Shown piece by piece: positions 15,640 to 24,870 of a stretch of DNA of 33,075 bases. Made by a program: the position numbers and the translations under genes. The DNA lies in the NCBI GenBank assembly GCA_003223115.1, contig QHXW01000006.1:1-33075 (forward strand). The letters run 5' to 3'. Source of the DNA: Acidobacteriota bacterium. GTDB lineage: Bacteria > Acidobacteriota > Terriglobia > Bryobacterales > Bryobacteraceae. Position 1 is the stretch's first letter, and each line of letters begins with the position of its first letter. Below the pieces are notes generated by a model. The model saw only the letters and a list, made by a program, of their open reading frames with translations. It was not told where the DNA came from and ran no database searches.

Positions 15640-17751
15640 TTACTTCCCCGCCACGGCGCCAGGCATAAGCTCATTCACCAGCGCATTGGCCTGATAAATC
15701 TTGCGCAGAGCTTCTAGAATACCGGATGAATGCACGGCAATGGCACGCGCCTGGTCCTCCGTGTAGATGTAATCCAACACCAAGCTTTCCAGGTTCCCGT
15801 CAAAGATGATCCCAACCAGTTCCGCATTCTTATTGATGACCGGGCTGCCGGAATTTCCGCCAATAATGTCCGCTGTGTTCACAAAGTTCAGCGGCGTGTT
15901 CGGATTGATATCGTTCCGGTGCTCGAACCAACTTTTCGGCAACGCGAATGGCGGCTGGTTCTGGTGGTCCTCAGAATGTTTGTACGCGCCGCCCAGAGTC
16001 GTTGTCCAGGGCAACTGCTCTGTGCCTTCCTGGTATCCATTAACGACTCCGAATGCGAGGCGCAGTGTAAAGGTAGCGTCCGGGTACAGTCCTGTCCCAA
16101 ACACCGCAAACCGGGCCTTGGCGATTTTCGCGTAGGCCTGCCGCTGAACTTCTCTTACTTGCTCGTCGCGAATTTTCCGAAGGCGCCGCGCCTCCGGATC
16201 GATCACCTTGGCTAGCTGGATGATCGGGTCCTTGGATGCATCGATTCCTTTGCGGCCGGCTTGGGCAAGTTGTTTGCGCGTTTCTACGTCTTTGAGCGTG
16301 CATCCCTCGACCAGATCCGCGGCTCGTTTCCTCGGCGAGCTTCCCGCCAGTACGTTGCGTACGAGTTCATTATCCGCGCCCAAACTTTCCGCCAGCAGAC
16401 TCAACGAATCCGCGAGCTTTGCCGTCTCCAGATCGTCATAGATCGGAGCAGTAGAGAACAGTTCCAGCTTTAGCGATTCCAGGGCGGCCTCGGAATATTC
16501 GCGCAGGCGTTCTGCGTTCGGCTTCGCGGTTTCGTCAGCCAATCGGACGAGCGTACGGGCATGCTCGAACAGATTGCTGTCGAACGCCTGTGCTCCTTCC
16601 AGCAGTGAATAGTCCCGATAAATTTCCTCGCTAGTCCGGATGGAGCTCGCAACCTGCTCCCACGCGCCGCCGTAGGCGGGCTCGAGCTTCGGGTCTTTCA
16701 TTACGGCTGCCCGGAGTGTCTGTTCATCGCCGGCTTTCTTCGACATGATCAAAGGATCTTGAAGTCCCGCCAGCATACCCAAAATCGCCTTCCGGCTGTT
16801 CTCGATGCTAAACAGATCTTCGTGCGCGCGCCGCGCATTTTCGCTGCTGCGCTCGCTATACGTCCTGAGCAATATTTCGCGCCGGCGCAGCAGATTCAGA
16901 ATGTACGGGTAGATTTGATCGCGCAACGACCCCAGGTGGCGCACCGTATCGAGACGTTCTGTCCGGCCTGGGTGGCCCGAGACAAGAATAAGTTCACCGT
17001 CTTCAGCGCCCTGTGGACTCCATTTTAAGTAATGTTGAATCCGGGCCGGCTGATTTTTCTCATAAACGCGAAAGAAACAGATGTCAAGGTCGTATCGCGG
17101 GTACTCAAAATTATCCGGATCACCGCCCAAAAAAGCGATGTCCTTTTCGGGCGCGAACACCAGCCGAACATCTGTGTATTTTTTGTAGCGATACAAATCA
17201 TACTCGCCGCCGTTATATAGGGCGACTACGTCGCTGCGTAGACCGGTCTTATCAAGTGATTCCTTCTCGATTGTGTTGATAATCGCCCGCCGGGCTTTTT
17301 CAGCTGCAGCCGTATCCATTTGCAAATTTACCGCGGCGTTGACACGATCGGTAACATCCTCGATCTGCATCAAGACATTCAGTTCGAGGTCCACGCAACG
17401 GGGCTCCACCTCCCTGGTTTTCGCCATAAAACCCGTGGTGAGGTAATCGTGACCACTGCTGCTGAGCTTCTGCATGCAATCGGTCCCGACGTGGTGGTTG
17501 GTCATCACCAAGCCATCGGCAGAAACGAACTCGCCGGAACCGCCATTATTAAAGCGAATGGAGGATTGCTGGACATGATCGAGCCAATCGTGCGTGGCTT
17601 CGAACCCGTATCTGCTCTTTAAGAGCGCATTCGGCGGCCGATTGAACAGCCACATGCCTTCATCGGCTTGCAGGGAAACGATGAGAGAGATACTGAGAAC
17701 GGCCGCAAACGTGGTAGCGGCGAAGAACTTCCACATAATACGACGGTACAT
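15640..17751 (-). CDS. S46 family dipeptidyl-peptidase (DPP7-like)
   Basis: A 703-residue secreted serine peptidase that removes dipeptides from peptide N-termini in the periplasm. A signal peptide (FFAATTFAAVLSISLIVS) ends near residue 30. The chymotrypsin-fold triad is visible: TNHH at residues 84-87, the Asp in DNFEYPRYDLD, and Ser in GGNSGSPV. The residue 18 after that Ser is Gly (IIFDGN); DPP7 has Gly and DPP11 Arg at this site, so a preference for hydrophobic rather than acidic P1 residues is inferred. Start ATG 17751 or 17736. Length is normal and no defects are seen. Divergent from thrS. Confidence 0.94.
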   Translation of the reverse strand: MYRRIMWKFFAATTFAAVLSISLIVSLQADEGMWLFNRPPNALLKSRYGFEATHDWLDHVQQSSIRFNNGGSGEFVSADGLVMTNHHVGTDCMQKLSSSGHDYLTTGFMAKTREVEPRCVDLELNVLMQIEDVTDRVNAAVNLQMDTAAAEKARRAIINTIEKESLDKTGLRSDVVALYNGGEYDLYRYKKYTDVRLVFAPEKDIAFLGGDPDNFEYPRYDLDICFFRVYEKNQPARIQHYLKWSPQGAEDGELILVSGHPGRTERLDTVRHLGSLRDQIYPYILNLLRRREILLRTYSERSSENARRAHEDLFSIENSRKAILGMLAGLQDPLIMSKKAGDEQTLRAAVMKDPKLEPAYGGAWEQVASSIRTSEEIYRDYSLLEGAQAFDSNLFEHARTLVRLADETAKPNAERLREYSEAALESLKLELFSTAPIYDDLETAKLADSLSLLAESLGADNELVRNVLAGSSPRKRAADLVEGCTLKDVETRKQLAQAGRKGIDASKDPIIQLAKVIDPEARRLRKIRDEQVREVQRQAYAKIAKARFAVFGTGLYPDATFTLRLAFGVVNGYQEGTEQLPWTTTLGGAYKHSEDHQNQPPFALPKSWFEHRNDINPNTPLNFVNTADIIGGNSGSPVINKNAELVGIIFDGNLESLVLDYIYTEDQARAIAVHSSGILEALRKIYQANALVNELMPGAVAGK

Positions 17752-17811
17752 GAAGGGTGATCCTTTCCGCCAGCGGAGTCAAACGGCTATGCTACGCTGA
17801 AAGTTCCCGCT

Positions 17812-19743
17812 ATGAGTATTCAAGTTCGGCTGCCCGACGGCAGTACGCAGTCGGTCGAGCCTGGGACCAGACCTATCGACGTTGCCCGCTCCATCAGCAC
17901 CCGCCTCGCGGACGCAGCCATCGTGGCGCGCGTGAACGGGGAATTGTACGACCTCACGCGGCCGCTCGAGACCGACGCCGAGCTGAAGATCCTGACCACC
18001 AAGGATGCTGAAGCGCTCCAGGTTTATCGCCACTCGACTGCGCACCTGCTGGCCGCAGCGGTGCTCGAGTTGTTTCCCGAAACCAAGCTCGGCATCGGCC
18101 CGCCCATCGACACCGGCTTCTACTACGATTTCGACCGGCCGACTCCGTTTACGCCCGATGATCTCGAGAAAATCGAAAAGCGCATGTGGGAAATCCAGGC
18201 GCGAGACCTTCCCTTTGAGCGCGTCATGACGCGGAAAGAGGAGGGCCTGCGCAAATATTCTGACGCCTGGATGAAGTGCGAACTCATTACGGAGCGAGCC
18301 GGCGATATCTTTTCCGAATACACGCTCGGCCCGCATTTCATCGACTTCTGCCGCGGCCCGCACTTGCCATCCACTTCAAAAATCAAAGCTCTCAAGCTGC
18401 TCTCCATCGCCGGCGCCTACTGGAAAGGCAACGAGCACAACAAGCAGCTCCAGCGCATCTACGGCACCGCGTTCTTCACTAAGAAAGAGCTCGACGAGTA
18501 TCTCGCCAAACTCGAAGAAGCCAAGAAGCGCGATCACCGCAAGCTCGGTCAGGAGCTTGATCTGTTCAGCATCCAGGAGCTGGCCGGTCCCGGGCTGATC
18601 TTTTTTCACCCCAAAGGCGGCATCGTCCGCAAGCAGATTGAAGACTGGATGCGCGACCAGTACCTGAAGCGCGGCTACTCGCTGGTTTACACGCCCCACG
18701 TGGCGCGGTCGGATTTATGGAAAACGTCCGGCCATTACGATTTCTATGCCGACAACATGTTCAAGCGCATCGAGCTGGATGATGCCGAGTACCAGCTCAA
18801 GCCCATGAACTGTCCGTTCCACATCCTCATCTACCGCGATCGAATGCGCAGCTATCGAGAGCTGCCCGTTCGCCTGGGCGAGCTGGGCACCGTCTACCGT
18901 TACGAGCGTTCAGGCGTCATGCACGGCCTGATGCGCGTGCGTGGTTTCACGCAGGACGACGCACACATCTTCTGCACGCCGCAGCAGATTGAGGATGAGA
19001 TCGTCGGCTGCTTGCAATTCGCCATCGACACTCTCGAAACTTACGGTTTCCGTAGTTACGAAGCCGAGCTGTCCACCTGGGACGGCGGCAAGAGCGGAAA
19101 ATACGACGGCTCATCCGACCAATGGAAGCTGGCTGAAAACGCTTTGAGCAAGGCGTCCGAGCGCCTGGACCTCAAAGTGAAAGTCATGCCCGATGAGGCC
19201 GCATTTTACGGACCGAAGATTGACGTCAAACTGGTGGATGCGATCGGCCGCCTGTGGCAGCTTTCCACGGTCCAGTTCGATTTCACTTTGCCCTGCCGGT
19301 TCGGCCTTGAATACATTGCCGAAGACGGAAAGGCGCATCAGCCGCTCATGGTGCACCGCGCACTCTATGGCTCCATCGAGCGCTTCTTCGGCATTCTGCT
19401 CGAGCACTATGCTGGCGCCTTTCCCGTCTGGCTCACGCCGGTGCAGGCCATCGTTTTGCCCATCACGGACCGCCAGCTCGAATATGCGCGCCAGGTGCAC
19501 CAGCGCCTGGAGTCAGCCGGCGTCCGGTCTACCGTAGACGACCGCAGCGAAAAGTTGAATTTGAAGATCCGCGAAGCGCAGTTACAGAAAATCCCTTACA
19601 TGCTCGTCGTGGGCGATCGCGAGGCGCAGAACGGCCAAGTGGCTGTGCGGAATCGAAAACACGGCGATCTGGGAGCAAAACCGCTCCAAGACTTTTTGGC
19701 AACTCTCCGAAACCTGATCGAAACTAAATCGCTCGAGGAGTAG
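17812..19743 (+). CDS. thrS: Threonyl-tRNA synthetase
   Basis: Charges tRNA-Thr in the cytoplasm. The 643-residue protein has the full bacterial domain set: N-terminal TGS domain (SIQVRLPDGSTQSVEPGT), the editing domain with HSTAHLLAAAV, then the class II catalytic core. Zinc ligands appear in MNCPFHILIY, in QDDAHIFC and in PLMVHRALYGS, and a C-terminal anticodon-binding domain starts around VQAIVLPITDRQLEYA. Start ATG 17812; TATGCT about 19 nt upstream is a possible -10 box. No leader regulatory structure such as a T-box is visible in the 60-bp upstream gap. Confidence 0.98.
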   Translation: MSIQVRLPDGSTQSVEPGTRPIDVARSISTRLADAAIVARVNGELYDLTRPLETDAELKILTTKDAEALQVYRHSTAHLLAAAVLELFPETKLGIGPPIDTGFYYDFDRPTPFTPDDLEKIEKRMWEIQARDLPFERVMTRKEEGLRKYSDAWMKCELITERAGDIFSEYTLGPHFIDFCRGPHLPSTSKIKALKLLSIAGAYWKGNEHNKQLQRIYGTAFFTKKELDEYLAKLEEAKKRDHRKLGQELDLFSIQELAGPGLIFFHPKGGIVRKQIEDWMRDQYLKRGYSLVYTPHVARSDLWKTSGHYDFYADNMFKRIELDDAEYQLKPMNCPFHILIYRDRMRSYRELPVRLGELGTVYRYERSGVMHGLMRVRGFTQDDAHIFCTPQQIEDEIVGCLQFAIDTLETYGFRSYEAELSTWDGGKSGKYDGSSDQWKLAENALSKASERLDLKVKVMPDEAAFYGPKIDVKLVDAIGRLWQLSTVQFDFTLPCRFGLEYIAEDGKAHQPLMVHRALYGSIERFFGILLEHYAGAFPVWLTPVQAIVLPITDRQLEYARQVHQRLESAGVRSTVDDRSEKLNLKIREAQLQKIPYMLVVGDREAQNGQVAVRNRKHGDLGAKPLQDFLATLRNLIETKSLEE

Positions 19744-19757
19744 CGCCCGGCCCGTGT

Positions 19758-20189
19758 TCAGTCGTTCTTCGGAACGGGTTTGCGGGTCGCCTCCAATACT
19801 TCACGTACTTTCCGGGACAGCTGTTCCATGGTGAACGGCTTGGGTAGCAGCGCGTAACCCTTCTCCACGACATACCGCTGCACGACATTTGTATTGTCGT
19901 AGCCCGACATGAACAGCACGCGTAATCCCGGCTGTATCTCGGCGATCCGGTCCGCCACCATGGGCCCGCTGAGGCCCGGCGACACCACGTCCAGAAGAAG
20001 AAGATCGATGGGGTGTTTGCTTTTCCGGAATGCCTTGATTGCATTATCACCGTTGTCAGCGGTGACCACCTGATATCCGTTGCTGACCAACATCGCCGCA
20101 ACTAGTTTTCGTACGTCTGCCTCGTCGTCAAGAACAAGAATGGTTTTCCCTGTCCCCGGCGTTTGTTTGGTGGCTTGGGTACTGGCCAT
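19758..20189 (-). CDS. Orphan single-domain response regulator (CheY-like)
   Basis: A 143-residue receiver-domain protein. ILVLDDEADVRKLVAAML gives the acidic pocket, LLLLDVVSPG holds the phospho-acceptor Asp, LFMSGYDN the switch Ser, and LPKPF the conserved Lys. There is no DNA-binding or enzymatic output domain, and no histidine kinase lies nearby, so it works through protein contacts or receives phosphate from a distant kinase. TAGAAT (20205-20200) is 10 nt before the ATG, giving a leader of only a few nucleotides. Convergent with thrS (14-bp gap). Confidence 0.9.
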   Translation of the reverse strand: MASTQATKQTPGTGKTILVLDDEADVRKLVAAMLVSNGYQVVTADNGDNAIKAFRKSKHPIDLLLLDVVSPGLSGPMVADRIAEIQPGLRVLFMSGYDNTNVVQRYVVEKGYALLPKPFTMEQLSRKVREVLEATRKPVPKND

Positions 20190-20311
20190 ATGTACTTGGA
20201 TTCTATGCTAAAGGGCATTTACAGGCAATCTGGCGGTAACGCCCAATGGTATGCGGCATAACGGCTACCGGACAACGGCCCGGTTGGCGATGCAATCGGG
20301 AAGCCGTCGGG

Positions 20312-20317
20312 TACAAT
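20312..20317 (+). promoter_or_regulatory. -10 box of the aldo/keto reductase gene, probably leaderless
   Basis: TACAAT ends 6 nt before the GTG at 20324. With transcription starting about 7 nt after the hexamer, the message would begin at the start codon itself. This box is the reason for choosing the GTG over an upstream ATG at 20246. Confidence 0.5.
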
Positions 20318-20323
20318 TCAAGG

Positions 20324-21385
20324 GTGACCAGCGGCTTCGCCACGCCCCAGGGGACCGATCTCTTCACGGCCCGCTTTTCTGCCGGCTGCGCTTCCGGCTT
20401 CTACCGGACTTTCGACGGCCTGAAGGCGTCCAGCATTGGGCTGGGCACGTACCTGGGCAATCCCGACGAACCCACCGACAAGGCGTACCGGGGGGCGATC
20501 AGTGCGGCGGTCCGCGGGGGCCTCAATTTCCTGGACACCGCCATTAACTACCGCAATACGCGATCCGAACAGTCCATCGGAGCGGCCCTTTCCGATCTGT
20601 TTCGGTCGGGCGATTGCCAACGGGATGAGCTGGTGGTGGCTACCAAAGCCGGATTTCTCACTCCAGGGGCCGTCCCTTCATTTCTCAAGCCTGACGATGT
20701 GGTGGGCGGGATGCACTCGATGGAACCGCGCTTCATCGCGGATCAGATTGACCGCAGCCGCTCAAACCTGGGGCTCGAGACGATCGATATTTTTTATCTG
20801 CACAACCCTGAAACCCAGTTGAATTTCGTCATCCGAGACGAATTCGATGGCCGCATCCGCCTGGCATTCGAGGCGCTCGAGCGCATGGTCGCGGAGGGCA
20901 AAATCCGCTATTACGGAACCGCCACCTGGGAGGGCTACCGTAGGCCGGGCGGCGCCAAGGACACTCTCGATCTGGTGCGCCTAATCGAGATCGCTCAAGA
21001 ACAGGGCGGCCCGCAGCACCACTTCCGCTGGATCCAGCTTCCGTTGAATCTGGCTATGGTGGAGGCTTTCGCTAATCGGGTTTATGAAGGCGATGGCGAT
21101 TTGAGCGTGCTGGACGTGGCGGCACGATCGCACATGGCCGTGGTCGCGAGCGCCAGCCTGTTGCAATCCAAACTCTCGCGCAACCTGCCTGAAGGGCTAG
21201 CCTCGAAGTTCGGAGGTCTCGAAACGGACGCCCAGCGCGCCATTCAGTTCGCGCGCTCCACCCCGGGGATCACAGTGGCTCTGGTTGGCATGAGCAAGCC
21301 GGCGCACGTGTCGGAGAACCTCGCCCTGGCAAAAGTGCGGCCTTTGACGGAACAGCAGTACGCCGGGCTTTACCAGACCGCGTAA
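20324..21385 (+). CDS. Aldo/keto reductase
   Basis: NADPH-dependent oxidoreductase with the aldo/keto reductase TIM barrel, about 353 residues. Diagnostic stretches are IGLGTYLG, NFLDTAINYRNTRSEQSIG (catalytic Asp and Tyr), ELVVATKAGF (catalytic Lys), DIFYLHNPE (catalytic His) and, near the end, TPGITVALVGMSKPAHVSENL, the cofactor-binding tail. The substrate cannot be deduced. The frame is open back to an ATG at 20246, but the -10 box at 20312-20317 and loss of family similarity favour GTG 20324. It is followed after 5 bp by the UvrC-like gene, so the two are probably co-transcribed. Confidence 0.88.
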   Translation: MTSGFATPQGTDLFTARFSAGCASGFYRTFDGLKASSIGLGTYLGNPDEPTDKAYRGAISAAVRGGLNFLDTAINYRNTRSEQSIGAALSDLFRSGDCQRDELVVATKAGFLTPGAVPSFLKPDDVVGGMHSMEPRFIADQIDRSRSNLGLETIDIFYLHNPETQLNFVIRDEFDGRIRLAFEALERMVAEGKIRYYGTATWEGYRRPGGAKDTLDLVRLIEIAQEQGGPQHHFRWIQLPLNLAMVEAFANRVYEGDGDLSVLDVAARSHMAVVASASLLQSKLSRNLPEGLASKFGGLETDAQRAIQFARSTPGITVALVGMSKPAHVSENLALAKVRPLTEQQYAGLYQTA

Positions 21386-21390
21386 TCCTG

Positions 21391-22494
21391 ATGCCCGAAA
21401 TCGCGGTTGCGGAAGATCTCGCGACGTTCGATCGGGCGCTCGAGCGTGTTCCCAACCAACCCGCTGTGTTCATGCTCTGGCCCAAGCAAGGCGAGCCCTA
21501 CCTGGCCCGAACGGCACTGCTTCGCCGGCGGCTGCTGAGGCTTTTGCGCGAGCGCGAGTCGCCCTCGCGTCTGCTGAATCTGCGTCACACCGTGATGCGA
21601 ATCGAATTCTGGCTCACGGGCTCTTCACTCGAGTCGAGCGTGCGCATGTACGAGCTGGCGCGGCGGTATTTTCCTGAAAATTATCTCGATGTTATCCGGC
21701 TGCGCATGCCGCCCTACGTCAAAGTCATCCTGACCAACGAATTTCCACGCAGCCAGATCACCACGCACTTGGGCGGCACCCCTGCTGTCTACTTCGGCCC
21801 GTTTCGCAGCCGCGCATCCGCCGAGCGCTTTGAATCGCAATTTCTGGATCTGTTTCAAATGCGCCGGTGCGAGGAAGACCTGGCGCCTTCACCAGCTCAC
21901 CCCGGCTGTATCTACGGCGAGATGGGCATGTGTTTGCGCCCTTGCCAGCAGGTGGTCACGGTTCAGGAGTATCGCAACGAAGTCGGCCGCGTGATTGATT
22001 TTTTGCGCAGTGACGGCCACTCATTGCTCGATACCACCGTGGCTGAACGCGAGCGCCTGAGCCAGCAGCTCGATTTCGAACAGGCGGCGCGCCAGCACAA
22101 ACGCATCGAGAAGATTCAGGAGGTTCTGGCGTTGCGAGACGAACTGGTTCGCGACATCCGAAAACTTAACGGTCTGGCCCTCACCGCGTCAGCCGAACCG
22201 GGAGCGGTAGAGTTATGGTTTGTCCGTGAAGGCTCGTGGCTGGGCGCGCAGCGCATCACGTTCGAATTGGTGAAAGGCAAACCGGTCTCGCTCGATCAGA
22301 GATTGCACGAAGCGGTGGCCTTGCTTGCGCCGGTGCAGCAGTCCATGCGCGAGCGCCAAGAGTATTCCGCGATACTGGCCCGCTGGTTTTACTCGAGCTG
22401 GCGCGATGGGGAGTGGTTTCCCTTGGACGATCTGGAAAAACTGCCCTATCGCAAGCTGGTGAACGCCATCTCGCGCATCGCCCAACCCTCTTAG
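21391..22494 (+). CDS. UvrC-like protein with degenerate GIY-YIG region and UvrB/UvrC motif, no C-terminal nuclease
   Basis: A 367-residue protein similar to the N-terminal half of excinuclease UvrC. The start (VPNQPAVFMLWPKQGEPYL, then ARTALLRRRLLRLL) aligns with the GIY-YIG nuclease core, but the hallmark GIY/GVY is replaced by AVF and the YVGK segment is altered, so cleavage activity is doubtful. Cysteines appear in RRCEEDLAP, GCIYGEMGMCLRPCQQ, as in UvrC. Residues about 215-260 (ERLSQQLDFEQAARQHKRIEKI) form the UvrB-interaction motif. The RNase H-like nuclease and HhH domains of true UvrC are absent. A DNA-repair accessory role is inferred only from this similarity. Confidence 0.75.
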   Translation: MPEIAVAEDLATFDRALERVPNQPAVFMLWPKQGEPYLARTALLRRRLLRLLRERESPSRLLNLRHTVMRIEFWLTGSSLESSVRMYELARRYFPENYLDVIRLRMPPYVKVILTNEFPRSQITTHLGGTPAVYFGPFRSRASAERFESQFLDLFQMRRCEEDLAPSPAHPGCIYGEMGMCLRPCQQVVTVQEYRNEVGRVIDFLRSDGHSLLDTTVAERERLSQQLDFEQAARQHKRIEKIQEVLALRDELVRDIRKLNGLALTASAEPGAVELWFVREGSWLGAQRITFELVKGKPVSLDQRLHEAVALLAPVQQSMRERQEYSAILARWFYSSWRDGEWFPLDDLEKLPYRKLVNAISRIAQPS

Positions 22495-22497
22495 TGG

Positions 22498-22516
22498 GAC
22501 CGGGCTTCCGCCGGTC
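22498..22516. terminator. Hairpin between convergent genes
   Basis: GACCGG, a 7-nt loop, then CCGGTC form a perfect 6-bp GC-rich stem between the stops of the UvrC-like gene and lptF-lptG. No T-run follows on either side, so it may be a weak or factor-assisted terminator, or a short extragenic palindrome. Confidence 0.35.
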
Positions 22517-22521
22517 GACCC

Positions 22522-24840
22522 TCAACTTCTCATCCTCAACAGCAGCCACATGCCCGCCAGCCCGAATAGCACGTCGGGTGACCATGCCGCGAGGCTTGGT
22601 GGCAGCTCGTTCGCGTTGCCGATCTGCTCGAACAGCTGGCCCACGCCCCAGTACGCCATCGCGATCCCGATGCTCACGCCGATACCGGCCATTGCGCCGC
22701 GATTCCCCACCAAAAATCCGAATGGGACCGAGAGCATGGCCATGATGAGCGCAAATAGCGGCACGGAAAACTTTTTATAAAGCTGCACGCGCAGCCGCAC
22801 CGTGTCAAAACCACTCTGCTGCAGGTCGTGAATGTACGACTCGAGCTGCTGGAAATTCATCTGCTTGTCTTGCTTCAGCTCTTTCAGGAAGTAATCCGGT
22901 GGCTCGTCCAACTCCGGAAACGTCATCACCTGGAAACGGTGGAACTCGCCCCGAACTTCACGTTCCCAGCCATTTTGAAAAATCCAGGTCTTCAGCGTGG
23001 GCTGCCATTGCGCGCGCTCGGCTGAGATTTGACGCCGCAGCTCGAACACCTTGGGATTGAGTTCGTACACGTTCACGCCGCCCATGACGTTTTGCTGGTT
23101 GTCGAAATACTTGTAGTACCAGATCCGCGACCCTTTACTACCCAAGATCCATTTGCGCTGCGGGTTCAGATAGGTTTGGACGGGGCGACCCTTGATTTCG
23201 TTGCGCAGCGCGTCCTGTTTGCGGTTGGCATCGGGAACGTAGAAATGATCGAAAGCAAACAACCCGGCGCTGAAAAACAACGCCACCGCCAGCACCGGTG
23301 CGGCCAGTCGGTGCAAGCTCACGCCACATGCCTTGAATGCCGTCACTTCATTGTGTTTGGTAAGCACGCCGAAGGTCACCAGAACGGCGACCAGCACGCT
23401 CACCGGCAGAGTATCGTAGACCAGCTTCGGGATCAGGAAGAATAGATAGAGGAAGACTCGCGACATGGCGATGTGATTCCGCACGATATCGCCCATCAAC
23501 GCAAAAAAATTATAGACCTCCGTCATCATCACGAAGCTGGCCAATAACACCACGAAATAGAACAGGAAGCTGGTGAGGATATAGGTGTCCAGTAACTGGG
23601 GAACTAGCGGCAGCCAGCGGGTTCTTCGGCGTTCGCCCTCGGCGAAGTCGGGCGCTACAAGCCGGGGACGTAATCGATGAAATCCCGCGCTGAACCAGCC
23701 GCGCAGCGTGCCCACCACGTCGCGATCTCCGGGCTGCTCCAGACGCGCGATCAACAAAAGGCCCGCCAGCATGAATACCGCGTTCGGTGTCCAGATCGCG
23801 GCCTCGACTGGCATTACATGCTGTTTTGCCACTCCGATCAGCGTGATGAACGCCAGGTGATAACAGAAGAACGCCAAAAACAGCGCGGTCACGTAACCAG
23901 CCGATTTTCCACCCTTGCGCGAGGATACGCCCAACGGAATGCCCACCAGAGCCAGCATGATGCAGGCCAGCGGCAAGGCCATTCTTTGATGGAGCTCGAT
24001 GCGCGCTTCTACCCAATCCGGCCCGGTGCGCGAATAGCGCTTCAATTCGCCCGTATTCATTTCACTGAACGCCCGGGCACGGACCTGGGCCGGCGGCGCC
24101 GCTTCCAGTATCTGCTCTCCCCGGTAAGAGCTGTCATCAGCCACGCCGTCTTTGTCCACCTCGTGCGTGCTGGCTTCGCGAAGTGAAAGTTGAATGCGGC
24201 TGTGGGGCACATCCGGAATCGCGATGGCCTCTCGCGCCACCGTGATCCGCGGCCCGTCCGCCTTCTCGCCCAAGCCGATGCTGCGTTTTTCGGGAGGCGT
24301 GAGATCGGCCAGAAAAACATTTTTCCAGACCGCCAGTTGGCCCGGCTTCACGTCACCCACATAGAGAATGGTATTGGGGAATTGTTCTTCAAAAATCCGC
24401 GGCTGGATGTCGGCGGTCAACTGCTCGGCTTCGAGGGTGTTCAGAATCGCAATGCTCTGCCGGATGGCGCGCGGTGTGAGCCACAGTGAAGAGGCGCCGG
24501 CTACCAGCATCGCCAGAAACGCGAAGGTCAGCACCGGGGGGAGGACGGCGCGGCTTGAAACTCCCGCGGCCCGCATGGCCGTGATTTCGCCGTCGGTGGA
24601 CATCCGTCCCAGGCCGATCAGAATTCCCACCAGCACCCCGAAAGGCACGGTCAACGTCAGCACTGGGGGCAGCGCCAGCGCGAATAACCAGCCGACGGTC
24701 TCGAGTTTTGCCGAGCTCCGCACCAACAGCTCGAAGTACTTGTCCACACGCTGCAGGAAAAGGACGAAAGTCGCCAGCAACGTCCCCAACAGGGCGCTAG
24801 CGACAATCTCGCGAAAAACGTAGCGGCTGATGATCCGCAT
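22522..24840 (-). CDS. Fused LptF-LptG lipopolysaccharide export permease
   Basis: A 772-residue inner-membrane protein made of two YjgP/YjgQ-type permeases in tandem. The first half (from ISRYVFREIVASALLGTLLATF, with VGWLFALALPPVLTLTVPFG and LALVGIPLGVSSRKGGKSAGY) is LptF/G-like to about residue 360. A second complete unit starts at about 395 (LLDTYILTSFLFYFVVLLASF) and ends with MLSVPFGFLVGNRGAMAGIG. Each half has paired N- and C-terminal membrane segments around a periplasmic domain. In other bacteria LptF and LptG are separate and pair with the ATPase LptB to extract LPS. Here one chain supplies both. It follows the TldE-like gene by 30 bp. Confidence 0.9.
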   Translation of the reverse strand: MRIISRYVFREIVASALLGTLLATFVLFLQRVDKYFELLVRSSAKLETVGWLFALALPPVLTLTVPFGVLVGILIGLGRMSTDGEITAMRAAGVSSRAVLPPVLTFAFLAMLVAGASSLWLTPRAIRQSIAILNTLEAEQLTADIQPRIFEEQFPNTILYVGDVKPGQLAVWKNVFLADLTPPEKRSIGLGEKADGPRITVAREAIAIPDVPHSRIQLSLREASTHEVDKDGVADDSSYRGEQILEAAPPAQVRARAFSEMNTGELKRYSRTGPDWVEARIELHQRMALPLACIMLALVGIPLGVSSRKGGKSAGYVTALFLAFFCYHLAFITLIGVAKQHVMPVEAAIWTPNAVFMLAGLLLIARLEQPGDRDVVGTLRGWFSAGFHRLRPRLVAPDFAEGERRRTRWLPLVPQLLDTYILTSFLFYFVVLLASFVMMTEVYNFFALMGDIVRNHIAMSRVFLYLFFLIPKLVYDTLPVSVLVAVLVTFGVLTKHNEVTAFKACGVSLHRLAAPVLAVALFFSAGLFAFDHFYVPDANRKQDALRNEIKGRPVQTYLNPQRKWILGSKGSRIWYYKYFDNQQNVMGGVNVYELNPKVFELRRQISAERAQWQPTLKTWIFQNGWEREVRGEFHRFQVMTFPELDEPPDYFLKELKQDKQMNFQQLESYIHDLQQSGFDTVRLRVQLYKKFSVPLFALIMAMLSVPFGFLVGNRGAMAGIGVSIGIAMAYWGVGQLFEQIGNANELPPSLAAWSPDVLFGLAGMWLLLRMRS

Positions 24841-24870
24841 GTTCTGGGGTCAGGCCGTCAATTCGCGCAT

